Notes: generated by a model from the sequence alone, not told the origin. A stretch of 64,000 nucleotides of DNA from Methylobacterium brachythecii (GCF_014196345.1 NZ_JACIDN010000001.1:62001-126000), one strand, 5' to 3'; shown: positions 17,510-27,699, numbered from the stretch's first letter. Translations and numbers: made by a program.

Positions 17510-20219
17510 GCACGAGCGCCGTCCAGCCAGTCTGGTGCGAGGCGCCGAGCCCGCGGCCGGTGTCGCCGTCGAAGAACTCGTGGAAGAGCAGGGCTTCTTC
17601 CGCCTCGGGATCGGGAGCCGGCGGTGGCCGATCGCCCTGGTAGGGCCGGCGGCCGGCCTCGTCGCGCTTGAACAGCGCGATCAGCCGGTCCTCCAGCGCG
17701 TCGGCGATGGCCTCCAGGGTGAGATGCTGGCCGGAGCCGGTCGGGTACTCCACCAGGAACTGGTCGCCGTAATAGGTGTGGAACCGGCGCAAGGCCTCGA
17801 TGATCAGGTAGTTCATCGGCATCCAGACCGGCCCGCGCCAATTGGAATTGCCGCCGAACATGTTGGAGCTCGAATCCGCCGGGTCGTAGCGCACAGTGAA
17901 GGACGCGCCGAAGGCATCGAGCTGGAACGGCGCGTCCTTATGCGCCTTCGAGAGCGAGCGGACGCCGTAGTCGGAGAGGAACTCGGCCTCGTCGAGCATG
18001 CGCTTCAGGAGCGCCTTCATCCGGTGGCCGCGCAGCAGCGAGAGCAGCTTGCGGTCCTTCTTGCCGCCTTCGCCCCAGCGGGAGACCAGGGCCGCCAGAT
18101 GCGGGCGGTTCTCCAGCACCCAGTTCATGCGGCGGGCGAAATCCGGCAGCCGCTGCAGGATCTGCGGGTCGATCACCTCCACGGCGAAGAGCGGCACCAG
18201 CCCGACCATCGAGCGCACGCGCAGGTGCAGCGAGGCCCCGCCGGGCATGTCGACCTGGTCGTAGTAGAACTCGTCCTGCTCGTCCCAGAGCCCGAAGCCC
18301 TCGCCGCCCATGTCGGTCATCGCCTCGGCGATGCCGAGGAAATGCTCGAAGAACTTCGAGGCAGTGCTCTCGTAGACGTCATTGTGCAGCGCCAGCTCCA
18401 TGGCGATGCGCATCATGTTGAGGGCATACATCGCCATCCAGGCGGTGCCGTCGGCCTGATGCACCACGCCGAAACCGGGGGGCGGGCGCGAGCGGTCGAA
18501 CACACCGACATTGTCGAGGCCCAGAAAGCCGCCCTGAAAGACGTTGCGGCCCTGCGCGTCCTTGCGGTTCACCCACCAGGTGAAGTTGATCAGCAGCTTG
18601 TGGAAGACGCCTTCGAGGAAGGCGAGGTCACCGCGGCCGCCGCGCCGGTCGCGGTCGATCTCGAAGACGCGGAACGTCGCCCAGGCATGGACGGGCGGGT
18701 TGGTGTCGCCGAACTCCCATTCATAGGCCGGGAGCTGCCCGTTCGGGTGCATGTACCATTCGCGCGTGAGCAGCAGCAGCTGGCTCTTGGCGAAGTCCGG
18801 GTCGACCAGCGCCAGCGGCAGGCAGTGGAAGGCGAGGTCCCAGGCCGCGAACCACGGATACTCCCACTTGTCCGGCATCGAGAGCACGTCGGCGCTGGCG
18901 AAGTGCTTCCAGGTGCCATTGCGGATCTCACCGCGCCCGCCCGGCGGCAACGGTTTCAGCGGATCGCCAGCCAGCCAGGTGCGCACGTCGTAGCGATAGA
19001 GCTGCTTCGTCCAGATCAGGCCGGCCGCCGCCTGCCGGAAGATGCGCTGCTCGTCGGGGCAGGCGATGCCGTCCTGGATCATCTCGTAATAGGCGTCGGT
19101 CTCTTCGAGCCGCCGGCGGGTAAGCGCGCCCTGCGCATCGACTGGCCGCGCGCGGGCGCCTGCATAGAGGCGCACGCGCACCACGGCGCTCGCGCCCGGC
19201 TCCACCATGAAGCGGTAGTGCAGGCCGACCTTCGTGCCGCGCGTGGAGGAGACCGCCTCACGGTCGCCCTTCACGATGGCCGCATCGAGCCCGTCCTTGA
19301 ACGGCCCCGGCGCTTCGGGCTGGCCGTGATGCAGGCGCAGGTTCGTCTCGTTCTCGCAGAACAGCACCTCCGGCGTGCCGTCGAAGGACAGACGGTAGGA
19401 ACCGAGGCGGGAATGGTTGACCGCGACGCGGCCGTCCGGGCCGAGCTCCATCCAGGGCTTCCAGGCGATGGCGCCGTCGCGCCAGCTCCAGGTGTTGCGG
19501 AACCAGAGCTGCGGCACGAGGTGCAGCTCGGCGGCCTGCGCGCCGCGGTTCACGGCGGTGACGGTCATGTGGATGTCGTCGGCATCCTCCTTCGCGTATT
19601 CGATCGTCACCGCGAAGTAGCGATCGTCCGCGAAGGCCCGGGTATCGCCGATCTCGTATTCTGGCTCCTCGCGCGAGCGCCGCCAGCTCTCCCGCAGCAT
19701 CTCGTCATGCGGGAACGGCCTCTGCGGATACTTGTAGAGATACTTCAGATAGGCGTGGCTCGGGACGGCATCGAGGTAGTGGTAGAGCTCCTTGACGTCC
19801 TCGCCGTGGTTGCCCTCCTCGTTGGTGACACCGAACAGCCGCTCCTTGAGGATGCGGTCGCGCCCGTTCCAGAGGGACAGCGAGAGATTGAGCAGGCCGT
19901 GGTCGTCGCACAGGCCGGCGATGCCGTCCTCGCCCCAGCGATAGGCACGCGAGCGCGCATCCTCGTGCGTGAGGAAGCGCCAGGCGTTGCCGTCGGCGCT
20001 GTAATCCTCGCGCACCGTGCCCCATTGCCGCTCGGCGAGATACGGTCCCCAGAGGGACCAATCCCGTTCGCCGCGTGCCTGCTCGGCAATGCGGCGCCGT
20101 TCGGCCCACCGATCCACATCGCTCAATGACCGACCTTTTCGTCTCACCGACGCGGAGGGAGCGGACCGGCCAACCCGACGAGCCTTCTCGATTCCGCGCC
20201 ATTCAGCGGGCGCGGTCAT
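17460..20219 (-). CDS. GH63-like glucosidase
   Basis: A protein of up to 919 residues. [18 protein letters not shown] is characteristic of the large bacterial glucosidases assigned to GH63/MGH1-type glycoside hydrolases. Further (alpha/alpha)6-barrel features are [23 protein letters not shown] and [12 protein letters not shown]. There is no signal peptide, so it probably acts in the cytoplasm on alpha-glucosides or mannosylglycerate-like compounds. The ATG at 20219 may be too early: in-frame TTG and GTG codons about 30-35 residues in are nearer to where the family usually begins. No sugar transporter is adjacent. Confidence 0.83.
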   Translation of the reverse strand: MTAPAEWRGIEKARRVGRSAPSASVRRKGRSLSDVDRWAERRRIAEQARGERDWSLWGPYLAERQWGTVREDYSADGNAWRFLTHEDARSRAYRWGEDGIAGLCDDHGLLNLSLSLWNGRDRILKERLFGVTNEEGNHGEDVKELYHYLDAVPSHAYLKYLYKYPQRPFPHDEMLRESWRRSREEPEYEIGDTRAFADDRYFAVTIEYAKEDADDIHMTVTAVNRGAQAAELHLVPQLWFRNTWSWRDGAIAWKPWMELGPDGRVAVNHSRLGSYRLSFDGTPEVLFCENETNLRLHHGQPEAPGPFKDGLDAAIVKGDREAVSSTRGTKVGLHYRFMVEPGASAVVRVRLYAGARARPVDAQGALTRRRLEETDAYYEMIQDGIACPDEQRIFRQAAAGLIWTKQLYRYDVRTWLAGDPLKPLPPGGRGEIRNGTWKHFASADVLSMPDKWEYPWFAAWDLAFHCLPLALVDPDFAKSQLLLLTREWYMHPNGQLPAYEWEFGDTNPPVHAWATFRVFEIDRDRRGGRGDLAFLEGVFHKLLINFTWWVNRKDAQGRNVFQGGFLGLDNVGVFDRSRPPPGFGVVHQADGTAWMAMYALNMMRIAMELALHNDVYESTASKFFEHFLGIAEAMTDMGGEGFGLWDEQDEFYYDQVDMPGGASLHLRVRSMVGLVPLFAVEVIDPQILQRLPDFARRMNWVLENRPHLAALVSRWGEGGKKDRKLLSLLRGHRMKALLKRMLDEAEFLSDYGVRSLSKAHKDAPFQLDAFGASFTVRYDPADSSSNMFGGNSNWRGPVWMPMNYLIIEALRRFHTYYGDQFLVEYPTGSGQHLTLEAIADALEDRLIALFKRDEAGRRPYQGDRPPPAPDPEAEEALLFHEFFDGDTGRGLGASHQTGWTALVLNLLLHQARRATPSDA

Positions 20220-20324
20220 GCATCTTCAGCGCCAAGCGGGCTTGCGTCGGACGCAGTAGCGATCTCCATGGGATTGGAGCGTCAATTATAACCGCCACTT
20301 CACCTCGGTGTGCGAAGGTGGGGC

Positions 20325-20513
20325 ATGACAACGATCGCCTCCCAAGCCGTGCAGATGCAGGCCGGTGCACAATCCCAATCAATCGGGATCGCAGTGGCGC
20401 GGCAGCAGATCGCAGCCGATCAGGCCGTTGCCGCGCTCGTCGCCGGCACGGCTGCCTCGACATCTCCATCGCCGCCGCCGGGCCAGGGGCAAGTCGTCGA
20501 CCTGAAGGTCTAG
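20325..20513 (+). CDS. Small helical protein, YjfB-like
   Basis: The product is 62 residues from the ATG at 20325, with a purine-rich ribosome binding site (AAGGTGGGG) just upstream. The middle (Q-A-V-Q-M-Q-A-G-A-Q-S-Q-S-I-G-I-A-V-A-R-Q-Q) is a Gln/Ala-rich helix like that of small YjfB-type putative motility proteins. The C-terminus is a Ser/Pro linker ending V-V-D-L-K-V. The YjfB match is by eye and weak. No flagellar gene is nearby. It ends 10 bp before the convergent emrB stop. Confidence 0.5.
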   Translation: MTTIASQAVQMQAGAQSQSIGIAVARQQIAADQAVAALVAGTAASTSPSPPPGQGQVVDLKV

Positions 20514-20523
20514 CTGGCCGCTT

Positions 20524-22110
20524 CTAGTGACCACCACCCCCGGCCGCCCCGGCACGCGGCCGGCGGATCAGGAAGGTGGCGCAGGCCATGGCCAGGAACA
20601 GCACGGTGAGCACGAGGAACACATCCTCGAAGGCCATCACAATGCCCTGGATGCGGACCTGGGCGTTCATCGATGAGATCGCCATCGCATCCGCCGCGCT
20701 GCCGAAGCTCGAGAAGCCCTGCCTGAGCGACTCCATCCGCTCCATGGCGGCGGCGTTGGCCCAGGTCACGCGCTCGTGCAGCCGGGCGAGGTGTAGGTCC
20801 CAGCGATCGTTGAGCACCGTGTTGATCAGGGCGAGGCCGACGGCGCCCCCGAGATTGCGCGTCAGGTTGAACAGGCCCGAGGCGTTCTTCATGCGCTCGG
20901 GCGGCAGCGTGCCGAGCGCGACGTTGTTGATCGGGATCATGCACAGCATGAGCGAGCAGCCGCGCAGCACCTGCGGCCAGAGCAGCTCCCAGAAATCCCA
21001 GTCCTTGGTCATCCCGGTGACGATCCAGGTGCCGAGCGCGAAGCCCGAGAAGCCGAGCGCCATCATCACGCGCGAATCGAGCTTGCCCATCAGCCGGCCG
21101 GCGATCGGCGCGGTGGCGAACATGCAGAGCCCCGAGACGAACATCGTCTCGCCGATCTGCAGAGCCGAGTAGCCGCGCACCCGCGCCAGGAAGACCGGAT
21201 ACAGGTAGGTCAGCCCGTAGAGGCCGATGCCGAGCACGAAGCTCGCCACGCAGCCGGTGGCGAAGTTGCGGTCCGAGAAGGCGCGCAGGTCGACGATCGG
21301 CTGGCGCGCCGTGAAGACGCGAGCGAAGAACAGCAGAGCCGAGACGCCGCAGATCACCGCGCAGGCGAAGACCGCCTCGTCCTGCAGCCAGTCGTGGTTG
21401 GGGCCTTCCTCGAGCACGTATTCGAGGCAGCCGAGGAAGCCCGCCATGAAGGCGAGGCCCGACCAGTCGAAATTGTCGAGCAGCTTGAGGTTCGGCTCGT
21501 CGAAATCCACGAGCAGCCAGGTCGTCACCGTGACGAAGATGCCCGGCACGATGTTGATCAGGAACAGCCAGTGCCAGGAGAACAGGTCGGTCAGGTAGCC
21601 GCCCACCGTCGGGCCGATGGTCGGCGCCAGCGTGGCGACGAGGCCGATCATCGGCGAGACGATGCTACGCTTGCTTGGCGGGAAGATCGTGAAGGCCGAG
21701 GCGAAGACGGTGGGGATCATGCCGCCGCCGATGAAACCCTGCAGCGCGCGCCAGACGATCATCTCGTTTATCGAGGTCGCGGTGGAGCACATCAGGCTCA
21801 TCAGGGTGAAGCCGGCGGCCGAGATGACGAACATCCAGCGCGTCGAGAGCACCCGCGAGAGCGTGCCGGAGAGCGGGATCGAGATGACCTCGGCGATGAG
21901 GTAGCTGGTCTGGACCCAGGGGATCTCGTCGCCGGAGGCCGCCAGCCCCGCCTGGATCTCGTTGAGCGAGGCCGAGACGATCTGGATGTCCAGGATCGCC
22001 ATGAACATCCCGAACACCATGCACAGGAACGCCACCATGCGGCGCTTGTCGATGGGCGGATCAGCCGGCGGGGCGGCGGCGGAGGGGGCAATCGCGGCCG
22101 TGGCGGCCAT
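20524..22110 (-). CDS. emrB: DHA2-family MFS multidrug efflux transporter, EmrB-type
   Basis: The product is 528 residues with about 14 membrane segments, as in the DHA2 drug:H+ antiporters. Motif C-like and early motif residues are visible in M-F-M-A-I-L-D-I-Q-I-V near residue 37 and W-V-Q-T-S-Y-L-I-A-E. W-R-A-L-Q-G-F-I-G-G-G-M and P-T-I-G-P-T-V-G-G-Y are further DHA2 signatures. It pumps hydrophobic compounds across the inner membrane and works with the EmrA-type adaptor encoded 5 bp upstream. The TetR gene and two operators lie just beyond emrA. Confidence 0.9.
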   Translation of the reverse strand: MAATAAIAPSAAAPPADPPIDKRRMVAFLCMVFGMFMAILDIQIVSASLNEIQAGLAASGDEIPWVQTSYLIAEVISIPLSGTLSRVLSTRWMFVISAAGFTLMSLMCSTATSINEMIVWRALQGFIGGGMIPTVFASAFTIFPPSKRSIVSPMIGLVATLAPTIGPTVGGYLTDLFSWHWLFLINIVPGIFVTVTTWLLVDFDEPNLKLLDNFDWSGLAFMAGFLGCLEYVLEEGPNHDWLQDEAVFACAVICGVSALLFFARVFTARQPIVDLRAFSDRNFATGCVASFVLGIGLYGLTYLYPVFLARVRGYSALQIGETMFVSGLCMFATAPIAGRLMGKLDSRVMMALGFSGFALGTWIVTGMTKDWDFWELLWPQVLRGCSLMLCMIPINNVALGTLPPERMKNASGLFNLTRNLGGAVGLALINTVLNDRWDLHLARLHERVTWANAAAMERMESLRQGFSSFGSAADAMAISSMNAQVRIQGIVMAFEDVFLVLTVLFLAMACATFLIRRPRAGAAGGGGH

Positions 22111-22115
22111 GGCGC

Positions 22116-23339
22116 TTACTCGGCGTGAGCAGTGCGCACGGGCGCGGTGTCGTCCGGCCCGCGTGTATCGACCTTTACGACGACCGACAGGCCCGGCCGC
22201 AGCAGGCCCTCGCGCGCCACGTCTGCCGGCACACGGATACGCACGGGCAGGCGCTGCACGATCTTGGTGAAGTTGCCGGTGGCGTTGTCGGTGGGCAGCA
22301 GGCTGAACAGGGTGCCGGAGGCCGGCGAGAACGACTCGACCTCGCCCGTGATCTTCCGGTCGGGGAAGGCGTCGACGCTGATCGTGACTGGCTGGCCCGG
22401 CTTCATGTGCGCGAGCTGCGTCTCCTTGAAGTTCGCGTCGATGCGTACGCTCTGGAGCGGTACCAGGGCAGCGACGCGCGAGCCCGGCTGGACATAGGCG
22501 CCCGCCTCCACGGCCTTGTTGCCGACGACGCCGTCGAACGGCGCGCGGATGACGGTGAAGTCGAGATCGCGCTGCGCCCGGTCGACCGCCGTGCGCAGCT
22601 CGCCGGCGAGGCTCTCGGCCTCACGCTTCTGCGCGCTCAGCACATCGACATTGGCCTTGGCCGCGATCACCGCCGCCTGCGCGCCCTTCACGGCTGCCTC
22701 GGTGCGGTCGCGATCGGCCTTGGTCTGGTCGAGCTTGGACTTGGCGACGTAGTCGGCCTGCATCTGGGTCGAACGAAGGTAATCGGCCGCTGCGCGCACG
22801 GCATCGGCCTTCGAGGCCTCGACCTGCGCCACGCTCTGCGCGATCTGCGCGTCCGCGGCTTCGACCTGCCGCCCGATGCGGACGATAGTGCTCTCCTGAG
22901 TGGCGAGCTTGTCCTTCGCGGCACGGAGCGCGAGCCGGTAATCGCCGTCGTCGAGCCGAGCGATGACGTCGCCCTTCTTCACCGACTGGCCGTTTACGAT
23001 CGGGGCCGCGTCGAGATAGCCGGAGACCTTGGCCGCGAGCACCGAGATGTCGGCCTGCACGTAGGCATCGTCCGTCGAAACGAAGAACCGTCCCAGCGTC
23101 CAGTACTGCCAGCCCTCGTAGCCGCCTCCGCCGAGCGCTGCGGCGAGAATGGCCAGCATCACGAGCTTCTTACGCGACCTGCGTGGCTTCGTGGGAGCGT
23201 CGGCAGCCGAGGATGTCACCGGCAGGGAAGGCGAAACGGCGGAAGGGTGCTTGGCTTCTGCCGATGCAGGCGTCGCGATCTCGTCCATCGATTCGGCCGA
23301 TGCTTCATCCCGGGAGGCAGTGTCTTCGCGAAGGGACAT
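22116..23339 (-). CDS. emrA: HlyD/EmrA-family membrane fusion protein
   Basis: The product is 407 residues. A variable, charged cytoplasmic N-terminus (about 55 residues) is followed by a single transmembrane helix (L-V-M-L-A-I-L-A-A-A-L-G-G-G-G-Y). Next come the biotinyl-lipoyl half motif (V-S-T-D-D-A-Y-V-Q-A-D), a long alpha-hairpin coiled coil (about 145-265), and the second lipoyl half with I-R-A-P-F-D-G-V-V-G. It bridges EmrB to an outer-membrane channel, which is not encoded here. The start lies 18 bp from a TetR-type palindrome, so the operator overlaps its promoter or leader. Confidence 0.9.
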   Translation of the reverse strand: MSLREDTASRDEASAESMDEIATPASAEAKHPSAVSPSLPVTSSAADAPTKPRRSRKKLVMLAILAAALGGGGYEGWQYWTLGRFFVSTDDAYVQADISVLAAKVSGYLDAAPIVNGQSVKKGDVIARLDDGDYRLALRAAKDKLATQESTIVRIGRQVEAADAQIAQSVAQVEASKADAVRAAADYLRSTQMQADYVAKSKLDQTKADRDRTEAAVKGAQAAVIAAKANVDVLSAQKREAESLAGELRTAVDRAQRDLDFTVIRAPFDGVVGNKAVEAGAYVQPGSRVAALVPLQSVRIDANFKETQLAHMKPGQPVTISVDAFPDRKITGEVESFSPASGTLFSLLPTDNATGNFTKIVQRLPVRIRVPADVAREGLLRPGLSVVVKVDTRGPDDTAPVRTAHAE

Positions 23340-23357
23340 CGCGGGCTCCGACTAGTC

Positions 23358-23378
23358 TTGACCGAACCGTTCGGTCAA
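23358..23378. promoter_or_regulatory. TetR-type operator 1 (emrA side)
   Basis: TTGACCGAAC and GTTCGGTCAA are perfect 10-bp arms around a central C. It sits between emrA and tetR, immediately upstream of the emrA start. The same 19-bp core recurs 66 bp away. Confidence 0.88.
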
Positions 23379-23424
23379 CGCGGGGGCAGGTTGACGCCCG
23401 ACCGCTCACACCCCATAAATACGA

Positions 23425-23443
23425 TGACCGAACCGTTCGGTCA
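23425..23443. promoter_or_regulatory. TetR-type operator 2 (tetR side)
   Basis: TGACCGAAC and GTTCGGTCA are perfect 9-bp arms around a central C, identical to the core of operator 1. It ends 21 bp before the chosen tetR start and directly abuts an alternative ATG at 23444. This is the expected layout for an autorepressing TetR that also represses the divergent efflux operon. Confidence 0.88.
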
Positions 23444-23464
23444 ATGGCATCGAGTTGGGTGAAC

Positions 23465-24121
23465 ATGAGCGCCGCGGCGACCAGCGTTGCGAATCCGAAG
23501 ACGCAGTCCGGTTCGGCGGCATCGCAGCCCGATACGGACAAGCGCCGCCAGATCCTCGATGGTGCGCGCGACGTGTTCCTGGCCTCGGGCTTCGACGGCG
23601 CGAGCATGGGCGAGATCGCAAAGGCGGCCGGCGTCTCGAAGGGGACGCTCTACGTCTATTTCGACAGCAAGGACGCGCTGTTCGAGGCGCTGACCACCCA
23701 GGAGAAGCGCTGGCTCGCCGAGGCCCTGTTCAAGCTCGGCTCCGAGACCTCGGACGTCGGCAGCGTGCTGACCCAGCTCGGCCTCACCTACCTGACCGAG
23801 ATGTCGAAACCGAACCACGTTTCGGCCATCCGCATGGTGATCGGCGCAACCGAGAAATTCCCGCATCTCGGCCGGTCCTTCTATGAGGCCGGCCCGGCCT
23901 GCGGGATCGATCGGCTCACCGCCTATCTCGACAAGCAGGTCGCAGGCGGCCGTCTACGGGCCGCGGATACCGAACTCGCCGCCAAGCACTTCCTGCATCT
24001 CTGCCAGGCGGGCCTGCTCACGCGGTTGCTCTTCGCCGCCGGCGACCCGCCGACCGAGGAGCAGATGAAGCATCAGATCGCGGAAGCGGTGCGGGTCTTT
24101 CTGGCGGCCTACTCGTCCTGA
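23465..24121 (+). CDS. TetR/AcrR-family transcriptional repressor
   Basis: The product is 218 residues from the ATG at 23465; an in-frame ATG at 23444 would add seven. The N-terminal helix-turn-helix is typical: R-R-Q-I-L-D-G-A-R-D-V-F-L-A-S-G-F, then M-G-E-I-A-K-A-A-G-V-S-K-G-T-L-Y-V-Y-F. The C-terminal ligand-binding domain is helical and of the AcrR type. By position it controls emrAB and itself through the two identical palindromes in the 125-bp divergent spacer. The inducer is unknown. Confidence 0.9.
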   Translation: MSAAATSVANPKTQSGSAASQPDTDKRRQILDGARDVFLASGFDGASMGEIAKAAGVSKGTLYVYFDSKDALFEALTTQEKRWLAEALFKLGSETSDVGSVLTQLGLTYLTEMSKPNHVSAIRMVIGATEKFPHLGRSFYEAGPACGIDRLTAYLDKQVAGGRLRAADTELAAKHFLHLCQAGLLTRLLFAAGDPPTEEQMKHQIAEAVRVFLAAYSS

Positions 24122-24280
24122 CGGGGCCCCCCTGCCATGTGGCCGCGGGGCGACATGGCTCCGTAAAGCGCAGCGATGGCGACGCTGAAGCTTGTCAGCC
24201 GGAGCCATGGCTCGCAGGGTCGCCCTATGCTCGGCCGTCGGTGCGTACCGTCGGTCTCGATTCTGGTTTTCGAGGTCACC

Positions 24281-24496
24281 ATGCGTCGTCTGATGCAGGC
24301 CGCCGCTCTCGCCCTCGCGGTCTCCACCGTCACGGCCTGTGCGCCGCATCCGATCGTCGCCCGCGATCCCGTGCCGCCGCCCTCGCCCGCAGAGGCCTAT
24401 GATTGCGGTACGATGCGGCTGCCGCTCAACGCCGCCATGTCGGACTGCTCGCCTCGCTACCGCGACGCTCCGGCGGTCCTGCGCTCGCGGGGCTGA
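24281..24496 (+). CDS. Small lipoprotein
   Basis: The product is 71 residues from the ATG at 24281, with GAGG 5-8 bases upstream. A short signal sequence (M-Q-A-A-A-L-A-L-A-V-S-T) leads into the lipobox V-T-A-C, so Cys20 is the probable lipidation site. The mature part is Pro-rich at first (V-P-P-P-S-P-A) and holds two further cysteines. I do not recognise the family. It is followed 85 bp later by another exported protein gene on the same strand. Confidence 0.6.
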   Translation: MRRLMQAAALALAVSTVTACAPHPIVARDPVPPPSPAEAYDCGTMRLPLNAAMSDCSPRYRDAPAVLRSRG

Positions 24497-24581
24497 CCAG
24501 GCGGAGCGGAGCTCGCAGCGTTTACCCGCGGTGAGCGTTTCCGCTTCACACTCGCATGCAGCCTGACGGAGACCTGAGCCC

Positions 24582-24938
24582 GTGTCGCATTCCAGCCTCT
24601 TCGCCGCCACTGCCCTGATCGGCCTGTCGCTCGTGAGCCCTGTCCGGGCCGAGAGCATGGTCGACCGGGCGAACCGCGCCGCTGCGGCCGGACCGGTGGT
24701 GCTGGAGGTCGACCGCGATAGCGGCCGGTTCGTCGGACGACCCGTCGGTGCGGTGGTTCCCGCCGCCGGCGAGCGGATCGTCAACGCCGTGCCCGTGCCG
24801 CACGTGATGAATGGCGGCGGCTTCGGGCTCTCGGGCGTCGACTACTACAACGACTCCGCCTCCGAGGGTGGTCTCGGCCGGCGCCGTCACGCCAACGAGC
24901 AGATCCTGGCGCCAGCTCTGCGCGCACCGCTGCGCTGA
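24582..24938 (+). CDS. Exported protein of unknown function
   Basis: The product is 118 residues from a GTG at 24582. A Sec signal peptide ends near P-V-R-A-E. The mature protein has R-A-A-A-A-G-P-V-V-L-E-V-D-R-D-S-G-R-F-V and a Gly-rich middle, with no domain I recognise. The strand and spacing suggest it may be expressed with the preceding lipoprotein. The start codon choice is uncertain. Confidence 0.5.
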   Translation: MSHSSLFAATALIGLSLVSPVRAESMVDRANRAAAAGPVVLEVDRDSGRFVGRPVGAVVPAAGERIVNAVPVPHVMNGGGFGLSGVDYYNDSASEGGLGRRRHANEQILAPALRAPLR

Positions 24939-25087
24939 GCACTCCATCCCATTAGACATCGCCGACGTGGGTTCGTCCCCATCGATGATGGTGGGGCAGC
25001 CTGAGAAGGCGCGTGGCTGTCTCCCGGGCATGGCCTGCACCCTCGCTGGCTCCTAGCCCGCACCTTCAGAGGGCGCGTTAAGCGGCG
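24939..25087. other. Intergenic region without a recognisable gene
   Basis: This stretch lies between the exported protein gene and the small-ORF islet. I see no convincing frame, hairpin or operator in it. Confidence 0.4.
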
Positions 25088-25291
25088 TCACCGCCTCCCT
25101 CCGGCGTCCCGCATCATGGCAGAGCCAAGAGCCGCCATCGCATCCCGGAAATATCGTTCATCGGCGAAGACGGCGTTGCCGCTTCGGCACTCGATCATGC
25201 GAGGTAGGTCAGACCGATCGACGAGCCGGCTTATATCATCCAAATCGGATCTGCCTGACCAAAGCTTGGCTATAAGCCTTGCGATCCTCAA
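25088..25291 (-). CDS. Possible small protein A (67 residues) in an AT-richer islet
   Basis: A 67-residue frame that can only start at a TTG (25291), since an in-frame stop lies just upstream. The composition is protein-like (D-D-I-S-R-L-V-D-R-S-D-L-P-R-M-I then A-D-E-R-Y-F-R-D-A-M-A-A-L). I do not recognise it. It is the second of two same-strand small frames spaced 18 bp apart. The stretch 25200-25420 is noticeably AT-richer than its neighbours, which could mean acquired DNA or simply a regulatory region of hppA. Confidence 0.3.
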   Translation of the reverse strand: MRIARLIAKLWSGRSDLDDISRLVDRSDLPRMIECRSGNAVFADERYFRDAMAALGSAMMRDAGGRR

Positions 25292-25309
25292 ACCATAAAA
25301 AGATCGATT

Positions 25310-25504
25310 CTACTTTTCGCAATCGCGAATATCGATTGCGCGGCGCACAATTGAATACATTTTACGGAAAGGCTTTTGACGATTTGCGCAGCGCAAAAAT
25401 AAGTGCTGCCAACGAGCGTTGAGCGTTTGCGCTTCACGCTGAAGTTTGGCAATCAATTCCTGCTCTTCCGGGGAGGAGCGTCCTGATCCGAGCACACGTC
25501 CCAT
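25310..25504 (-). CDS. Possible small protein B (64 residues) in an AT-richer islet
   Basis: An ATG at 25504 (or a TTG at 25528) opens a frame of 64 residues. The middle ([20 protein letters not shown]) looks like a short coiled coil, and the end is basic. The start lies only 53 bp from the divergent hppA start, so the promoters would overlap. Not recognised; it may be non-coding. Confidence 0.33.
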   Translation of the reverse strand: MGRVLGSGRSSPEEQELIAKLQREAQTLNARWQHLFLRCANRQKPFRKMYSIVRRAIDIRDCEK

Positions 25505-25557
25505 GGCCGTTGCGGCCAGGCTCGGCAAACACGAAACAAAAGTTCAAGGACGAACGA

Positions 25558-27699
25558 ATGACCGCATTGCTGCTGATCATCTTGGGCGGGCTCTGCGCCG
25601 TCGCCTACGGAATCGTCACGATCCAAGACGTCATGAAGCGGGACGCCGGCACCGCTCGAATGCAGGAAATTGCCGGCGCGATCGCCGAGGGCGCCCAGGC
25701 CTATCTCAAGCGCCAATACGCCACGATCGGCATCGTCGGCATCGTTCTCTTCGTCGGGCTCGCCTATTTCCTCGGCATCAAGGTCGCCATCGGCTTCCTC
25801 ATTGGCGCGGTGCTCTCGGGCGCGGCCGGCTTCATCGGCATGAACGTCTCGGTGCGCGCCAACGTCCGCACCGCACAGGCCGCGACGACCTCGCTCGGCG
25901 GCGGCCTCGACGTGGCCTTCAAGTCGGGCGCCGTCACCGGCATGCTGGTCGCCGGCCTCGCGCTCCTCGGCGTGGCCATCTACTACACCTACCTCACCCG
26001 CGGCGCCGGCCTCGAGCCCGCCAGCCGTGAGGTCATCGACGCCCTCGTCGCGCTCGGCTTCGGCGCCTCGCTGATCTCGATCTTCGCCCGTCTCGGCGGC
26101 GGTATCTTCACCAAGGGTGCGGATGTCGGCGGCGATCTCGTCGGCAAGGTCGAAGCCGGTATTCCAGAGGATGATCCGCGCAACCCCGCCACCATCGCCG
26201 ACAACGTGGGCGACAACGTCGGCGACTGCGCCGGCATGGCGGCCGATCTGTTCGAGACCTACGCGGTGACTGTGGTCGCCACCATGGTGCTCGCCGCGAT
26301 CTTCTTCGCCGGCCAGCCGATCCTCGAAACGATGATGCTCTATCCGCTCGCCATCGGCGCGGCCTGCATCGTCACCTCGATCGCCGGCACCTACGCGGTG
26401 AAGCTCGGCGCCAACCAGTCGATCATGGGCGCGCTCTACAAGGGCCTGATCGCCTCCGGCCTGCTGTCGGTCGTGGCCATCGGCATCGTGAACTTCGCGT
26501 TGTTCGGTGGATTCGGTACCACTTTCACCACCGGGACCGGCCAGACCTTCACGTCCGGCGGCCTGTTCGGCTGCGCGGTGATCGGTCTCGCCATCACGGC
26601 GCTGATCGTGGTGATCACCGAGTACTACACCGGCACCAACTTCCGCCCGGTCAAGTCGATCGCCAACGCCTCCGTCACCGGCCACGGCACCAACGTGATC
26701 CAGGGCCTCGCCGTCTCGCTGGAATCGACGGCATTGCCGGCGATCGTCATCGTGGCGGGCATCATCTCGACCTACGCGCTCGGCGGCCTGTTCGGCATCG
26801 CCATCGCGGTCACCGCGATGCTGGCGCTGGCCGGCTTCATCGTGGCGCTCGACGCGTTCGGGCCGGTCACCGACAATGCCGGCGGCATCGCCGAGATGGC
26901 GGGTCTGCCCTCCGAGGTCCGCAAGGCCACCGACGCGCTCGACGCGGTCGGCAACACCACCAAGGCCGTCACCAAGGGCTACGCGATCGGCTCCGCCGGT
27001 CTCGGAGCACTCGTGCTGTTTGCCGCCTACACCTCGGACCTGAACTACTTCATCGCGAACTCCGACAAATACACCTTCTTCAAGGGCGTCAGCGTCGATT
27101 TCTCGCTCTCCAACCCCTACGTCGTCGTCGGCCTGCTGCTCGGCGGCCTGATCCCGTTCCTGTTCGGCGGCATGGCCATGACCGCGGTCGGCCGCGCCGC
27201 CGGGTCGGTGGTCGTGGAAGTGCGCCGCCAGTTCAAGGAGAAGCCCGGCATCATGCAGGGCACGGACCGGCCCGATTACGGCCGGGCCGTCGACATGCTC
27301 ACCCGCGCTGCGATCAAGGAGATGGTGATCCCGTCCCTGCTCCCGGTACTGTCGCCGATCGTGCTGTTCTTCCTGATCCAGGCGATCGCCGGGAAGAGCC
27401 AGGCTTTCGCGACCGTGGGCGCCATGCTGCTCGGCGTGATCATCACCGGCCTCTACGTCGCGATCTCGATGACCTCGGGCGGCGGCGCCTGGGACAACGC
27501 GAAGAAGTCCTTCGAGGACGGCTTCGTCGACGAAAACGGCGTTACCCACCACAAGGGCTCCGAGGCGCACAAGGCCTCGGTCACCGGCGATACCGTCGGC
27601 GACCCCTACAAGGATACGGCCGGCCCTGCCGTGAATCCGGCGATCAAGATCACCAACATCATCGCCCTGCTGCTGCTGGCCATCCTGGCGCACCAATGA
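25558..27699 (+). CDS. hppA: K+-insensitive proton-translocating pyrophosphatase
   Basis: The product is 713 residues with about 16 membrane helices. Pyrophosphate hydrolysis drives proton export, giving energy under low-ATP conditions. Catalytic signatures are [16 protein letters not shown] and [13 protein letters not shown]. The segment G-N-T-T-K-A has Lys at the position that is Ala in K+-dependent enzymes, so this one should not need potassium. The frame opens at 25510, but the ATG at 25558, preceded by CAAGGACG, gives the normal start. The gene ends at a strong bidirectional terminator. Confidence 0.95.
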   Translation: MTALLLIILGGLCAVAYGIVTIQDVMKRDAGTARMQEIAGAIAEGAQAYLKRQYATIGIVGIVLFVGLAYFLGIKVAIGFLIGAVLSGAAGFIGMNVSVRANVRTAQAATTSLGGGLDVAFKSGAVTGMLVAGLALLGVAIYYTYLTRGAGLEPASREVIDALVALGFGASLISIFARLGGGIFTKGADVGGDLVGKVEAGIPEDDPRNPATIADNVGDNVGDCAGMAADLFETYAVTVVATMVLAAIFFAGQPILETMMLYPLAIGAACIVTSIAGTYAVKLGANQSIMGALYKGLIASGLLSVVAIGIVNFALFGGFGTTFTTGTGQTFTSGGLFGCAVIGLAITALIVVITEYYTGTNFRPVKSIANASVTGHGTNVIQGLAVSLESTALPAIVIVAGIISTYALGGLFGIAIAVTAMLALAGFIVALDAFGPVTDNAGGIAEMAGLPSEVRKATDALDAVGNTTKAVTKGYAIGSAGLGALVLFAAYTSDLNYFIANSDKYTFFKGVSVDFSLSNPYVVVGLLLGGLIPFLFGGMAMTAVGRAAGSVVVEVRRQFKEKPGIMQGTDRPDYGRAVDMLTRAAIKEMVIPSLLPVLSPIVLFFLIQAIAGKSQAFATVGAMLLGVIITGLYVAISMTSGGGAWDNAKKSFEDGFVDENGVTHHKGSEAHKASVTGDTVGDPYKDTAGPAVNPAIKITNIIALLLLAILAHQ

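Noticed and set aside
17493..20129. An 878-residue open frame antisense to the glucosidase gene
   Set aside because: Composition of a GC shadow; the opposite frame has conserved glycosidase motifs.
25088..25504. Toxin-antitoxin pair made of the two small frames
   Set aside because: Size and order fit loosely, but neither product shows a toxin or antitoxin motif and coding status is uncertain; kept only as possible genes.
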